Shown: piece after piece, positions 41,082-52,449 of the stretch
Layout of the letters: every line of letters begins with the position of its first letter
Numbering within the stretch: position 1 is the stretch's first letter
Source: Onthophagus taurus
Taxonomy: Eukaryota; Arthropoda; Insecta; Coleoptera; Scarabaeidae
Direction of reading: 5' to 3'
DNA length: 64,000 bases
Assembly: GCF_036711975.1 (NCBI RefSeq)
Contig: NC_091976.1
Span: 8,246,001-8,310,000, forward strand
Notes under the pieces: model-generated
What the model was told of the DNA's origin: nothing
Seen by the model: the letters and a program-made list of their open reading frames with translations, nothing else
The model's database searches: none
Position numbers and translations under genes: made by a program

Positions 41082-43032
41082 CAATACTATTAAACTGAAT
41101 TTTGTCTATGCTAAGTCTAGGGTTGCCCCGCTAAAGGTTATTTCTATACCTCGACTGGAGTTGTGTGGTGCTGTCCTGTTAGCGGATTTAGCAAGATTCC
41201 TGATGTCAAGCTTCCCATCATTCCTTAAACCGAAGATCTTCGCCTGGTGTGATTCCATGATAGTGCTGAATTGGCTTGATTCAGCTCCGCACCGCTGGAA
41301 GACTTTTGTTGCCAATCGGATAGGCCACATTCAGGACATCATTCCCAGAGATTGTTGGCATCATGTACCATCGCACGAAAACCCTGCCGATCCAGGTTCG
41401 CGAGGGCTTCTTCCCGCCGATTTGGTTCAGTGCAGGCTGTGGTGGCAGGGACCTGATTGGTTGTCACTCTCATCATCGAACTGGCCATCCAGACGGACCA
41501 TTACATGCAACAATGAGGCCTTATCCGAAGAAAAACAACAAACTGTGACTCACGTAACAAAAAAACCTGATAACTTTCTAATTACCTTACTCAATCGCTT
41601 TTCATCTTTGAATAAAATTAAAAATATAACCGCATATGTTTTGAGATTTGTTTCAGGGTGTCGGAAACAGAACAAACATTATCACCAAGCTCTTTCCATT
41701 TTCGAAAAGCAACAGGCTTTACACACAATCGCACGTGAAGTCCAAAAGGAGTACTTTTCTGAACTATACCAACAAATAAAAAATAATAAGCTGCCTGCAA
41801 AACAATATAGAAAACTCGCACCTTTCATAAGCCGGGAGAAATTGCTAAGAGTGGGTGGACGTCTTCGGAACTCGGAACTCGGCTTCGACACTAAACATCC
41901 AATTCTTTTACCCGGCAAGCATCGATTGAGTGAATTGATCGTCGAAGAATTGCATCGTCAACATTTACATCCAGGGTTTCGTACACTATCAGCCATTATT
42001 GCCAACCAATTTTGGATTCTATCGCCCAGAAACACAATTTATAAAGTATTATCGCGATGTATTAATTGCTTTAGAAACAATCCAAAATCCTATACACCAA
42101 TTATGGCCGATTTGCCAGCTTTTCGAGTGAATCAGATGAAGGCATTTACTACGGTGGGCATTGATTTCGCTGGACCTTTCACAACCACAGTACGGAAACA
42201 TCGAGGAGCCAAAGCCTTTAAATCCTACCTATGCATCTTCGTTTGTGCCGTCACAAAGGCGGTGCACTTGGAATTGGTGACTGATTTGTCTTCCGATGCA
42301 TTTTTGGCTGCATTGAGGCGCTTCGTGGCACGTCGAGGAAGATGTATCAGAATATTTTCCGACAGGGGAACTAATTTCGTAGGCGCCTACAATCAAATGT
42401 TACAGATTGCACAACAGGCGGGTGGACGACTTGGTATTGAGTGGCTGTTCAACCCTCCGGCTGCACCTAATTTTAATGGTTTGACGGAGGCTGGAGTTAA
42501 ATCAGTAAAAACCCATTTAAAAAGGGTTGTGGGTAACCAAATCTTAACATTCGAAGAATTTTATACCGTACTTACCCAAATAGAATCCGTCCTCAATTCT
42601 CGTCCGCTTTGTCCTCTCAGTTCGGATCCGAATGACTGTCAAGCTCTCACTCCTGGCCATTTCCTCGTATTAACACCGCTAAATACTGAAATTCCCTGTA
42701 CAGATTTCCAGGATACGCCGTCCAACCGATTGTCGCGCTGGGAATTGCTTCAAAAAATGGTCCAGCATTTCTGGATGAGGTGGAGTCAAGAGTATCTTCA
42801 TACCATCCAGCAAAGGGCAAAATGGAATAAAACGTACAACAATATCTCACCTGGAACACTTGTAATCATTCGAAATGAATGTTTTCCGCCCTTGACATGG
42901 AAGTTTGGCCGCGTTGAGGAATGTTTTCCTGGGCGAGATGGTGTCATCCGCGTCGTAACGGTTAAGACCGCGCATGGTCGATTACAGCGACCTGTTTCGC
43001 AACTTTGTCCGTTGCCAATTGAACATTGTTGA
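41082..43032 (+). pseudogene. BEL/Pao pol, C-terminal part, separated by the Polinton
   Basis: The frame is open from the Polinton edge to a stop at 43032. It contains the rest of RNase H (SIPRLELCGAVLLADL), the integrase zinc domain (HRQHLHPGFRTL to CINCFRNNPKSY), the RVE core (VGIDFAGPFT with Asp, FSDRGTNFVGA with Asp, LTEAGVKSVKTHLKR with Glu) and the DUF5641-type C-terminus (TLVIIRNECFPPLTWKFGRV). All catalytic residues are in place and no stop interrupts. It has no start of its own and would not be made unless the Polinton were removed. Confidence 0.9.
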
Positions 43033-43145
43033 TTTTTATTTTGTATCATGTTTTAAGTTGCTTGTACATTTACTGTTATTCGCGGCACAATTCATGTTTA
43101 TTTACTTTTCCGTGTTGTTAAAAACATTCGTTTTTGGCGGGTGTT

Positions 43146-43528
43146 TGTTCGCTCCGCTTATATATTTTTAGTGCGCATGTGCGACATTCGCCCCCGCTCA
43201 GTGTGAGTTTCACCCGCTTGGTCCGCATGCGCACCCTTAACGCACTCCGCTTTTAATTTTAATACGTATTACGACTCAGTTCAGTTAACCCGCATTTTGA
43301 ATACTACGCATCCGCTTCGCATCCGCCAAAAATTCAGTTTAGTTCTCTACCGCATCGCCACGCCGCTTCAGAAGGTAATTAATCAATTATCATTTGTTTT
43401 ATTTAAATTTTTATTTTTAATTAAGAATTATATTTTTTTATTACAATCATCTTGTTTTTTTTTTTATTATTGCTAATTTTTGAAACCAGCACCTCCGCTG
43501 TTATTGTCGCCTATAATTAGAGCGCACA
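43146..43528 (+). repeat. BEL 3' LTR, 383 bp
   Basis: It has the same length as 18664-19046 and no difference was seen. It is followed by TTAAT, the target duplication. Confidence 0.93.
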
Positions 43529-43709
43529 TTAATACTATAAGCAAGGAATATCCTTTTATAATAAAAATAAGAAAGATGTTATTAAGTTGTATTGTGTAAG
43601 CATTTATTAAACTAAAAAATAAAAATGTAATACATATATATAACCAACAAATGACTCTTAGCTTTAAAACAACTCATGAGTTATGTTTTAAAACAAGTGA
43701 TACATCACT

Positions 43710-43770
43710 TGGGTCACGGGTGACCCATCTTACCAGTTTCGTAAGTTTTAAGTGCCTTACCGGGAGAGGG
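43710..43770. repeat. piggyBac right end with set-back sub-terminal repeat
   Basis: GGGTCACGGGTGACCCATC at about 43711 is the inverted sub-terminal repeat, then about 31 bp, then CCTTACCGGGAGAGGG and TTAA. This matches the left end in reverse. 43534-43709 is the displaced 3' flank of the transposase gene, without a gene. Confidence 0.85.
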
Positions 43771-43774
43771 TTAA

Positions 43775-44086
43775 CATTTAAACTAGTGCGCAATCCCGAA
43801 ATGTCGGGTCGGATTCGAAGCAGGGGTAAAAACACAGATCTACACGAGCAGGTAGATGGTAAATAAAGACGTTTAGTCGTTATGGGTCAAGAACCAAAAT
43901 ATGTAACATGGGTATATCACCCCAAAATATGCGTTATAATACTAAAAGTTGTTAATTCTTTCATTAAATTTGAGAAAATGTTTTAATTTTTACTTCTTTA
44001 TTCGTGTTGTGTGCGTGGATGTGGAAAAATAATTTTCTCCGACCTGGGTTATCCGTACAATTGTGTTAAATACGTCGTAAGTAAGC
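43775..44086. other. Interior remnant of the outermost inverted-repeat element
   Basis: No gene, motif or repeat pair is recognised in these 312 bp. Confidence 0.3.
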
Positions 44087-44251
44087 TTCGTGACGTCATA
44101 AAATGTGACGTCACGTCGAAATTTCAAACTCATTTTTCGGTGATTTTTTCACTTTTCCGCACTTTCTTTTTATTTTTAACGTGTTTTTTAGGCATTATTA
44201 CGTCGGTAAAAAAAAATCGGCGCTTTTTAAGCCTAATGTCTATTCTTAAAT
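44087..44251 (-). repeat. Right arm of the long inverted repeat with TGACGTCA sites
   Basis: Inverse of 15788-15952; it includes TGACGTCA at 44091 and 44106 and ends TATTCTTAAAT at 44251. Confidence 0.55.
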
Positions 44252-45019
44252 CAGTTTCTCTATGCTTAATAGGTTTTGAAAATAATTTTTTCAAATGTCA
44301 TTCATTTCACTATCACATATTATTTTTCCTGTTCCATCTCAGCATAGAGCTGTGTGCGATTTGTGCCTTTGTCTTAACTGTCTAACAAATTTATACACAT
44401 TCCTGGTGTTATTAGCTTTAAAGTGTACATATATTTCGGGAAAGTTTATGTTTTCACTACCGACCATTCTCGTTTACGTAATACTCTTCGAAAATATTTA
44501 ACGATTTCTTTAATGCTTAAAAAACAACTTTGAATGGCCTGAATTGAGTATAAGTCTAATATTAATGAGTAAATTCAGTTTTTATGCTTCATTAATTCTT
44601 ATTGTTTGATTCTTTTCTAGTCATATTGTACTTCCATCAAATCCAAGATCCTGTGAGATGAGATTGTTGATTTCCAATTGAAAACTAAGTAGTTCGTTTA
44701 AGATCTTATTATTCTTCTTCTTTTATTCAGGTTGTAACCTGTTTTTTATGCATCATTCATGGTGTTTCATTAGAGCTGGAAATCCAACTTCCTGGTCTCC
44801 CGGGATCTCTTTCTAGCTAATCTTTGGTCTCTTTTGTCTTAATCAGCCAGGTTTCTTCCATTCTTTGGAAGTATTCATAAAATTTTTTTATTTTTCCCCT
44901 AGCAAATCTCATGACATATCCGAATCCACAAAATTCTCTTACAATTTTGTTCCTAACTCTATCTTTTCTTGTCTTTTCCACTATCGTTCTTAAAGTACTC
45001 ATCTCAGTTAGTTCGCATC
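44252..45019. other. Intergenic, mostly featureless
   Basis: AT-rich. From about 44690 the sequence looks like decayed LINE 3' sequence on the - strand (short frame at 44817-45104), but no domain is certain. Confidence 0.3.
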
Positions 45020-45420
45020 GCGGCCATATATCTTGGGGATGAGGTTCGTATATCGAGAGATAATAATCAAACAAGCGAACTAAACAGAAGGATGATACTC
45101 GCATGGGCAGCCTACAGAAAACTTAGAGACATCTTCATGAGTGATATTCCTGTATATTTGAAAAGAAAGGCATTTAATCAATGCGTGGTTCCTCCTTTGG
45201 TTATTTATGACATACGGTTCCGAAACTTTAACATTAACGATGGCCATTACCAGGAGGCTCAAAGTAACGCAAAGAAAGATGGAGAGGTCGATGCTGGGTG
45301 TAACCCAGAGGGACCACATACGAAATGAAGACCTACGAAGAAGAACTGGCGTAAATGATGTGGTCAACATTGTGGGCAAAGCTCAAGTGGAACTGGGCGG
45401 ATCATCGTCGCAAGAATGAA
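45020..45420 (+). pseudogene. RTE-type LINE reverse transcriptase, C-terminal fragment
   Basis: Pieces of the C-terminal region after the reverse transcriptase of RTE-clade LINEs can be read in shifted frames: NRRMILAWAAYRKLRDIFMS with PVYLKRKAFNQCVVPP, then MERSMLGVTQRDHIRNEDLR and RRTGVNDVV. At least one frameshift (near 45210-45240) and the lack of all upstream domains mark a dead, 5'-truncated copy. Confidence 0.75.
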
Positions 45421-45939
45421 GAATGAGCGGTGGTTACCTGATTATAATACGTCTTCGATCATTAACAGTTCCTCGTCTTCAATGCCCATTTCATGATATT
45501 TCTCTACATTTTTGTCCGAATCTGTTATATTTTTACTTGTATCACTTTTGTATGTACTGTTTGGGTATTTACCCTAGGCCGGGGTAAATACCCATTTTAT
45601 AAATACCTACCCGCCGGGTATTTACCCAGCGCCCATCACTGCAAGCCGATATTAGAGTGCAAACATATATATCTGCACTTGTCTTTGATCTCTACCCCGT
45701 ACGCATGCGTGAGTATCAACTGCTACGTAAGCGCCACCTAGCGTAAACATTTCCGCCATTTCTGTTTTGGTTTGTTTTTGGAGTGTTCAGCGTGGTGTTA
45801 TTATTGTTTCAATGTTTATTAATATTAGTGTTTGTATATAATTTTATAGACGTACGGTAAGAAATTATAATAATAAAAATATCTGGCGTAGGTGCCGAGG
45901 TATATGTTATTTTCTTTCAGTGTTATTTTGTTCTAAATT
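45421..45939. repeat. Intergenic with GGGTATTTACCC palindromic repeats
   Basis: GGGTATTTACCC-type motifs occur three times in 45562-45627, in both orientations. Otherwise no gene; the last part may be the 5' flank of the THAP/P-element gene. Confidence 0.45.
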
Positions 45940-47987
45940 TACTGCGTGTCCTGTCCGGTGCTGTATATGTATGTAGAAAGCAACCTTGCATGTGTAAGTA
46001 AATATTTATATATCAATAGAGGGTAATTTCTCTTAACCGCATCATCAATATCGTTGCAGTTTTCCAAAAGATGATGTACAGCTTGCTTCGTGGAAGCAAA
46101 TATGTAACTACGACGACAGAGATAACGTTTCTAAACTTAAAATATGCTCAAATCATTTTTTACCACAAGATTATTTTGAGCCAAATGCCAAGAAATTGGG
46201 TGGTGCATTAAGGTTAAGACTTAATACAGTTCCGTCTGTGTCAGATGTTGCTTTTGAGAATATAACATCAGAAGTTGCAAAATTGCCAGAGGTACTATCG
46301 CCTACATATACCTATCGGTACTTATTTCCTACTACGACACAATCATATGTTTGATGTTACCCTGAATTGCTCCCAGTCTGTTAAGTGTAGAACACTATTT
46401 AAACGCAATACTTAACCCTTTTTTAGATAATACTCTACCATGTACTCCCATGCACGACAAATCAAAACTCTACAAGGAAAAGTGAGAAGATTACAGAAAA
46501 AAGTTTCATCGTTGCAGGGACTTATCAAACATCTAAGGGCAGGGAATATTCTATCTGAACATGCTGGCGATACATTGATGGTCCAACTCTTCTTTCACAA
46601 CTTTTTTCAGTTATTTATATATTATGTGGATTAACTTAACTTCAATATCTAACATTTATTCTTTTTTTATTGTTATTTATATTTATATATGAGGCATTAG
46701 TTTCAAATCCAATAGTAGAATAATAGATATTTTTGGAAAAACTAAAAACTAATTAATAACATTACTTGTATACACATTTTATCTTCTATTCATTTATAAA
46801 TAGGTTATTAACACATCAATACTTAATGTAAACTAAAAGTTTATGTAAATGTGGACAAATCGTTTAAAAGTGTTGTAAATTAGTTTTTCATTAATGTAAT
46901 TGGATTGATAGTTGTAATTAGTAGTTTAAGAAATGTTTTTTGATCTTAGAATTTGTTGACACTTAATTCCTCTTTTTTAAGGAAAACCATTAATAATTAA
47001 TCAGAAATCAAATAAGCTTAAACAATTAAAATTAATATTACGGTGTAATAAATATTAAAGGCAAGTTAACATAGCGTGAAACAGTTAATTAGAAGAAAGT
47101 TGCAGACAAAGAGGAGGCGATTTGCACCGGAACTTTACAATTTTATTCTGCGAAAGCTTATAGTTATGTTCGAAGAACGTGGCAAAACTTGTTGCCTCAT
47201 CCATCCACACTTCGTGCATACAGCATACCTGTTGTTGATGGCAAACCTGGTGTTTGATCTTTCATATTATATTTTTGTTATGGGTCGTCTGTGCTGAGTA
47301 TAAAAAACATAGGAAACGCGTCCATGAAAACAAAATGTCATTACAATTAATATTATTATTTATTACGATAAGTGTTTCTTTGGTGTAAAAGCAAATCAAT
47401 AAATAAGAAATTAGAGAAAAGTGATTCATTTCGAACTTTTCCCAAACATCAGCATTACACCTGGTTTTACCTCTGAGGCATTATCCGCCATTCGTGTACA
47501 AGCCTCTACAAAAAAGATTTTGATAAACCTCGTCATAGATGAAATGGCGTTACGAGAATAAAGGATTTTTGACAAAAACAGATTTTATCGAGGAGTGGAT
47601 CTTGGAACTAGTACTTCAAATCAAGATATTAGCTAATATCTATCAATTAGCTAAAAATGCCCTGGTTTTTATGGCGGTCTGTGTGAACGGCGGATGGAAG
47701 GTTCCGGTGGCGTATTTTCCGATTAAAGGCCTTACCAGCTCAGAAAGAGCCAATTTATTAAAAACATGCCTGGAACTATTGCATGCAGTTAAGTTAGGAA
47801 TGTGTAACAATATGGGGGCCAATTTTAATTTTTGCACCCTATCACAAAGAAGAACATCTACATTTTTTTTATGCTTGTCACATGATAAAGCTTGTGAGCC
47901 ACCAAAATTACAACAAAATACATAAAGTATTACGACAATCGTATGAATGTAAAATTGGCCACTCAAACATTGAGCAAAAGTGTATAT

Positions 47988-50450
47988 GTTACCGTCAATC
48001 TGTATAATTCAGGTATTCTATACAATGCGTAGGTAATCTATAAAATACCTGGGGTGTCTAGGCAATGCATGAAATATTATGAAGATTATTGTCCATTAGA
48101 TACTTTACCTAGGTAATGTATACAATTCCTAGGGATTACATAGAGTACCTGTTGGTCGATTGGCAATGTGTAAAATAAATAGATTTTGGTCTGTATGTAT
48201 CCATTTTTACACATAATAAACTTTTTTATAATCTATAAGTTATTGTATAAAGAAGGCACCTAGTACCTTTCTGTAACTATAGTAAAATCACAGTTAAATG
48301 ACATTAAACTTAAAATTTTTCTGGGAGAATTGAGTAAGTAAAAAAATATATTTATTTATTCTTACATGCGGAACTATTATGACACTTTGAAGTGCATAAA
48401 ATCTTACTTTTAAGACATGAACACTTTTTAGTATCCCAGTGTTTTTTGCAACTACATTTAATAAATCCCTGACCTGTCCCCGTAGATTGCAGATTCGCAA
48501 CTGTACGGAGCGTCGTTTCTTGATTAGGGACATCTTCTATTTTAAGTAGTTCTTGACGACAAACTGTAAACTGCTGTCTTGAATACCTATTCTTTACAAC
48601 ACCCTGCTTTGTTCCTATTTTATAAAGTTCGTCATCCGTTTTTTGTAAAACTAGACCTAGTATATTGCGAGCATCACCACGACCTCTGTCGACTTCCGGA
48701 ACAGGGATTCTTACAGTGGTACCCAATGGCACAGGGGGAAATTTTTTTCCAGAAGTGTTAAGCATTTTCTGAGCTGGCTCTGTTAAATTATCTTTGGAAC
48801 TGATGCGGTTCTGTACAGCTAAAGCGTTTTTTAAGCATAATGGGCAAACAACTTTAGAACCATAGCCATCTGCCATATCTTTCTCCGGAGCACCACAAAT
48901 AGCATGAATGGGTCTATTGCATGTTCTACACGAATGAGTACCCGTTGTCTCCTCAGTACAAACACAGCACAAGAGTGGGGAATTCAATGATTGCTCACGT
49001 TCTGATACAAAATTCAGAACATCTAAGGATTGTCCATGTACCTCAGAAGGAAGACTTTCAACATTCACAAGTTCATCAAGAGTCTCGGCACTTTGGATCG
49101 TCATGTTCATCAAACGCACTTTGAGCATTCGAAACTTCATTACGGATCTCAGAACTTTCGAGGTCGGGGCTTTGTTGATGTTGAGCCTCTAGAGGTTGAT
49201 TTTGTGTCCAAAAAGAGCTTCGTAGGGTGTTCTTTTGATGCCTGAATGGAATGCTTTATTCTTCATGAGTTGTACAAAGCGCAGACCATCATTCCAACGA
49301 TTACTGTCACTATCTTGCATCCAAGTTGTTAGCATATTTTCGATGTCCTGGTTTGCTCGTTCGACACTCCCCTAACTTTGGGAATGTCTAGGCTTACCAT
49401 GTACAATTTTTAAAGTTGGCCAGTACGTTTTAAGACTGCTTACAATTTGGTTTGAGAATTCTCTACCATTGTCTAATTGTAGGATCGCTGGTGCGCCAAT
49501 CAATGTAAAAATATCCAGTAAATTGTAAGCTACTTCCTCTGCGCGTTTTGTTTTTAGTGCTCTTAATATTACAAACTTCGTGAGATGATCCTGATAGACC
49601 ATTACAAATTTATATTCTCGATCTGGATGAGATTGATAGTCAATCAAATCTACTTGACAGCGAGAATTAAATTCAGATGAAAGTATGGGTTTGACGACAA
49701 TCCCTTTTTTTATTCCTTTTTGTTTTTGCTGGCACGGTTCGCAAAGTTGCAGATATAGTTCAACATCGTGGCGAGTTATATTCTTGTATCGTGTAGAAAG
49801 CTCGTTCAGCATACGGTCTCGACCGCCATGGCCAATACTTTGATGTGCCTCGTGAAGTACTTGGAATAATTCACTATCAGCAACATAATGTATAATATTG
49901 TTATTTGGGGTATTCACAGGAAATATTAACCTATGTTTTTGACCAACAGTTATAAAAGCATAATGCTGCAATAACCAATAATGGGGGTAACTTCTTATTG
50001 GCTGTTTTTGCATTTTTTATTTCTTCTAACAATTGTTCATACCGTTGATCGTCAATAAACGTGCAGTTTTTAGTAGTTGCTGATTGTCTTTTAATACACA
50101 ACTGTGAATAAAATCTTTCTCTCATCTGAGAGACTCGTTTATCGGCCGCCATTTTAATGAATTAGATTCACTAACGAAACCACACGACACTTCCACCCTT
50201 GTCGCACGCAGCGTAATGAAATGCAAGCAACAACAAGCCGCTGCGCGTTTGTTTACTGCATGGCCACATGTCTCCCCCTTCCCTGTTCTCGCCTTTTACA
50301 CACATTGCCTGCTTCGCATTCGGTATTTTATAGAATACCTAGGCAAAGTATAAAATTAATAATATTTCATACATTACCTAAACGTTTTAGGTATTCTATA
50401 AAATGCCTAGGTATTGTATAGAATACCGGATTATACAGATTGGCGGTAAC
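47988..50450 (-). mobile_element. Ginger-like DNA transposon, 2.46 kb
   Basis: The ends GTTACCGTCAATCTGTATAAT and its inverse match, and TIR-like similarity extends further with AGGTATTCTATA-type repeats (about 110 bp). ATAT flanks both ends (47984-47987, 50451-50454), a 4-bp duplication in a palindromic TGTATATACA target. It carries an integrase-like gene on the - strand and splits the P-element gene. Confidence 0.7.
48352..50152 (-). pseudogene. Gypsy-like integrase of a Ginger-type transposon, with Cys-rich tail
   Basis: It starts MAADKRVSQMRERFYSQL (50152). A frameshift near 49990 leads to the H2C2 zinc domain (HEAHQSIGHGG to CEPCQQKQKG) and the RVE core: Asp in CQVDLIDYQSH, Asp in LQLDNGREFSN, then PRHSQS, an in-frame TAG at about 49373, and GSVERAN with the Glu. 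After more breaks near 49180 the tail (48352-49140) has a PHD-like CCVCTEET..CRTCNRPIHAICG and a CXC-like KCSCKKHWDTKKCSCL end. Domain order matches Ginger/KRBA2-type transposases. It is nearly complete but dead. Confidence 0.75.
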
Positions 50451-51167
50451 ATATACAATGCATTACTATTTTTAAAACGAACAAAGTACAATGCCGTCAC
50501 ATTTGATGAGTGTGAAGGCACTGCTAATTTTTGCCTAACGTGTAACAATATATTTGATATGTTGAATTATCGGAATAAATTTTCAAAACACAATGAATTT
50601 AATCGTCCACTATCAAATGAAACAATTGAAAATTGTAGAGAAAAAGCAAATATATTAATTAAATATACTGTAGCTCTTAAAGATCCCCATGGGATTAAAC
50701 TTATAGATGGTCAACGAAAAATTGGATTTTTAGGCTTACAATTAGTCATAGATCTTACTAATGTATTTAACTATTTTGAAGATATAAAAGATATTATAGA
50801 TTATCTTCTAACATTTAAATTAAGCCAAGATTTTATCGAAACGTATTTTAGTCCTGGTGGCTTCAATAATAATCCGAATGCCAAGCAATTTGAAAGTGCC
50901 TTCAAACGCTTATTAATTAGAAGCGAAATAAAAATTTTTGATAATTCGAATTGCTTGGCTGACGGATTAGATATTTTACACATATCATCAAAACGAAGCC
51001 AATATGTATGTCCATTACAAGAAAGTTGTGAAAACATTTCCGCTGACGTGTTCGATCACGATTATGTAAATACAATGTGGAAACTTAATAACTATGTAGA
51101 AAATGTGATAATATGTTTCACCTTTTACAGAAAGTGCACATATTTGACGCGCTTAAATTTTTTTTGA

Positions 51168-51760
51168 CAACAAATCCGCTGATGTATTCTATTTAGTATC
51201 TAGTGAAAAAAATTGTTTATTGATTAATTAAAAAAATGGAGGAAAGCTAATTTATCCCTCAAAAGATGTTACTACAATATATTAAGAGTGTTATGATAAA
51301 CGATGTTGTCCGGAGGTGTTATCGTTTAGCATTTAATAATCAAGATTTAATAATACATGTACAAAGCCAGGATTATTTAGAAAATCACAATTTATTAATT
51401 AAAATAATTGTTGAAAAATATTACGTTATTCGACTTTTTCATGAGTGTAAATTAAACTCTTCAAAAAATGAGTATGTTCGCTCAAAATATCATAGATTAA
51501 TTCTTTTTAATAATTAATAAATAAATTCAAAATGACTGTAGTTTTCTTATTAGTTCCTATTTTTATTCTATCGCCCCTCGTATATTCTAATTAAAAATCA
51601 TTTAACTTTCCCACTAGTCTGGTAAGTACATGTAATAAAATTATAAATAAATAAATCAAATGTAAATGGAAAAACAAACATGAAATTATATACATATATA
51701 CAGGGGATGTCCCGTATCTTCCGCATCAGAGCATTACACGGTTGTAGGATACATTATTCT
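51168..51760. other. P-element 3' remnants and intergenic
   Basis: A short frame at 51266-51517 (NNQDLIIHVQSQDYL) may continue the P-element gene's C-terminal region, out of frame. The rest is AT-rich with no gene. Confidence 0.3.
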
Positions 51761-51762
51761 GA

Positions 51763-52043
51763 AGCAATCTTTCTAATAAAATTTTTTCGAAATGTTTATA
51801 ATAACCGCAATGGAACGGTTTAAAGTTATCCGCTTTTGTCCAATAACGGGCGAGTTTGATTCACGGAAAAAGTTTATTTCTCTTCGCGTGAATCTATTGG
51901 TGAGTACACGTGGGAAACGAGTTATCATCGGCGTAGTGGACTGGCCGATCTGCTGATTGACTGACGAAAAACAGTTCGTTTAAACAGTTCCCGTGCGGTT
52001 ATTATAAACATTTCGAAAAAATGTTATTAGAAAGATCGCTTGC
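51763..52043. mobile_element. Foldback MITE
   Basis: An arm at 51763-51810 (AGCAATCTTTCTAATAAAAT..TTATAATAACCGCA) is inverted at 51994-52043 (TGCGGTTATTATAAACAT..ATTAGAAAGATCGCT). The element probably begins near 51712 (CAGGGGATGTCCCG). The rest to 52449 holds CAGGTTGTTCCATTTAAA and CAGAACCCTGTATAG at 52232-52385, ends of another small MITE; no gene. Confidence 0.5.
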
Positions 52044-52449
52044 TTAAGCATGTTCTGAATCCTAAATTGATATCCCAAAAATCAAGTCTTCTCTGATTTT
52101 TTGAACAAATGTCTGCTGGAGCAGATTGTTCTAGAAAAATTCGAATAACTCGAGAACGGCCGAATCAAATTGCAAAAAGTAAAGTTATTCATAAACCTTG
52201 AAAACAGACAAATCCAAATATGTAAAAACATACAGGTTGTTCCATTTAAAAAAATAAAGTAGGTGGCGACTTCCTGTATAACCGGAAGTGCTAGAAATCT
52301 GAAAATATTTAAGTCGAAGAGAACGCAATTGATAATACTTAAATCTAAATTTTCAAATTTTTATTTTTCCCAGAACCCTGTATAGTTCTAATGGACGGTC
52401 GTCGTGGATGACCCTGTTTAATTACAAATTGACAAAAAATTACATAGTT

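Larger units (their letters stand above)
18664..43528 (+). mobile_element. BEL/Pao LTR retrotransposon, split by the Polinton
   Basis: The two 383-bp LTRs (TG...CA) look identical, the target duplication is TTAAT, and the primer site matches tRNA-Tyr. One gag-pol frame starts at 19335 and is cut at 22471 by the Polinton; the rest lies at 41082-43032. Without the insert the element is about 6.26 kb, normal for BEL/Pao. Identical LTRs imply a recent insertion, and the Polinton came later still. Confidence 0.93.
16456..43770 (+). mobile_element. piggyBac transposon (disrupted by nested BEL)
   Basis: It is bounded by TTAA (16452-16455 and 43771-43774). The left end reads CCCACAACCGGTAAGG and the inverted right end CCCTCTCCCGGTAAGG. 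The sub-terminal repeat TGGGTCACCTGTGACCC follows at once on the left but is set back about 31 bp on the right (43710-43735), the asymmetry known for piggyBac. A third copy lies at 16652-16678. Removing the nested BEL and one 5-bp duplication leaves about 2.4 kb, normal for the family. Transposase: 16748-18469. Confidence 0.9.
45940..51167 (+). pseudogene. THAP/P-element transposase, introns kept, split by a Ginger-like element
   Basis: A THAP zinc finger is readable across a 66-nt intron (45994-46059, GT/GTAAGT to TTGCAG): Cys residues and KATLHV before it, FPKDDVQLASWKQIC and ICSNHF after it. An in-frame TAG lies in exon 1. A coiled coil follows (about 46440-46560, LQGKVRRLQKKVSSLQG), then P-element blocks (AYSYVRRTWQNLLPHPST about 47155; ALVFMAVCVNGGWKVPVAYF about 47665). 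The C-terminal half resumes after the inserted element (50458-51167: TGFLG-like IGFLGLQLVIDL, SPGGFNNNPNAKQFESAF). Many breaks are present. It differs from the copy at 2640-4053, which holds only the C-terminal half. Confidence 0.75.

Noticed and set aside
18664..43528. tRNA or other RNA genes in the LTR or leader
   Set aside because: Only the primer-site complement of tRNA-Tyr is present; no cloverleaf could be formed by eye.
47643..47966. 107-aa - strand frame
   Set aside because: Antisense of the P-element transposase block at 47540-47925.
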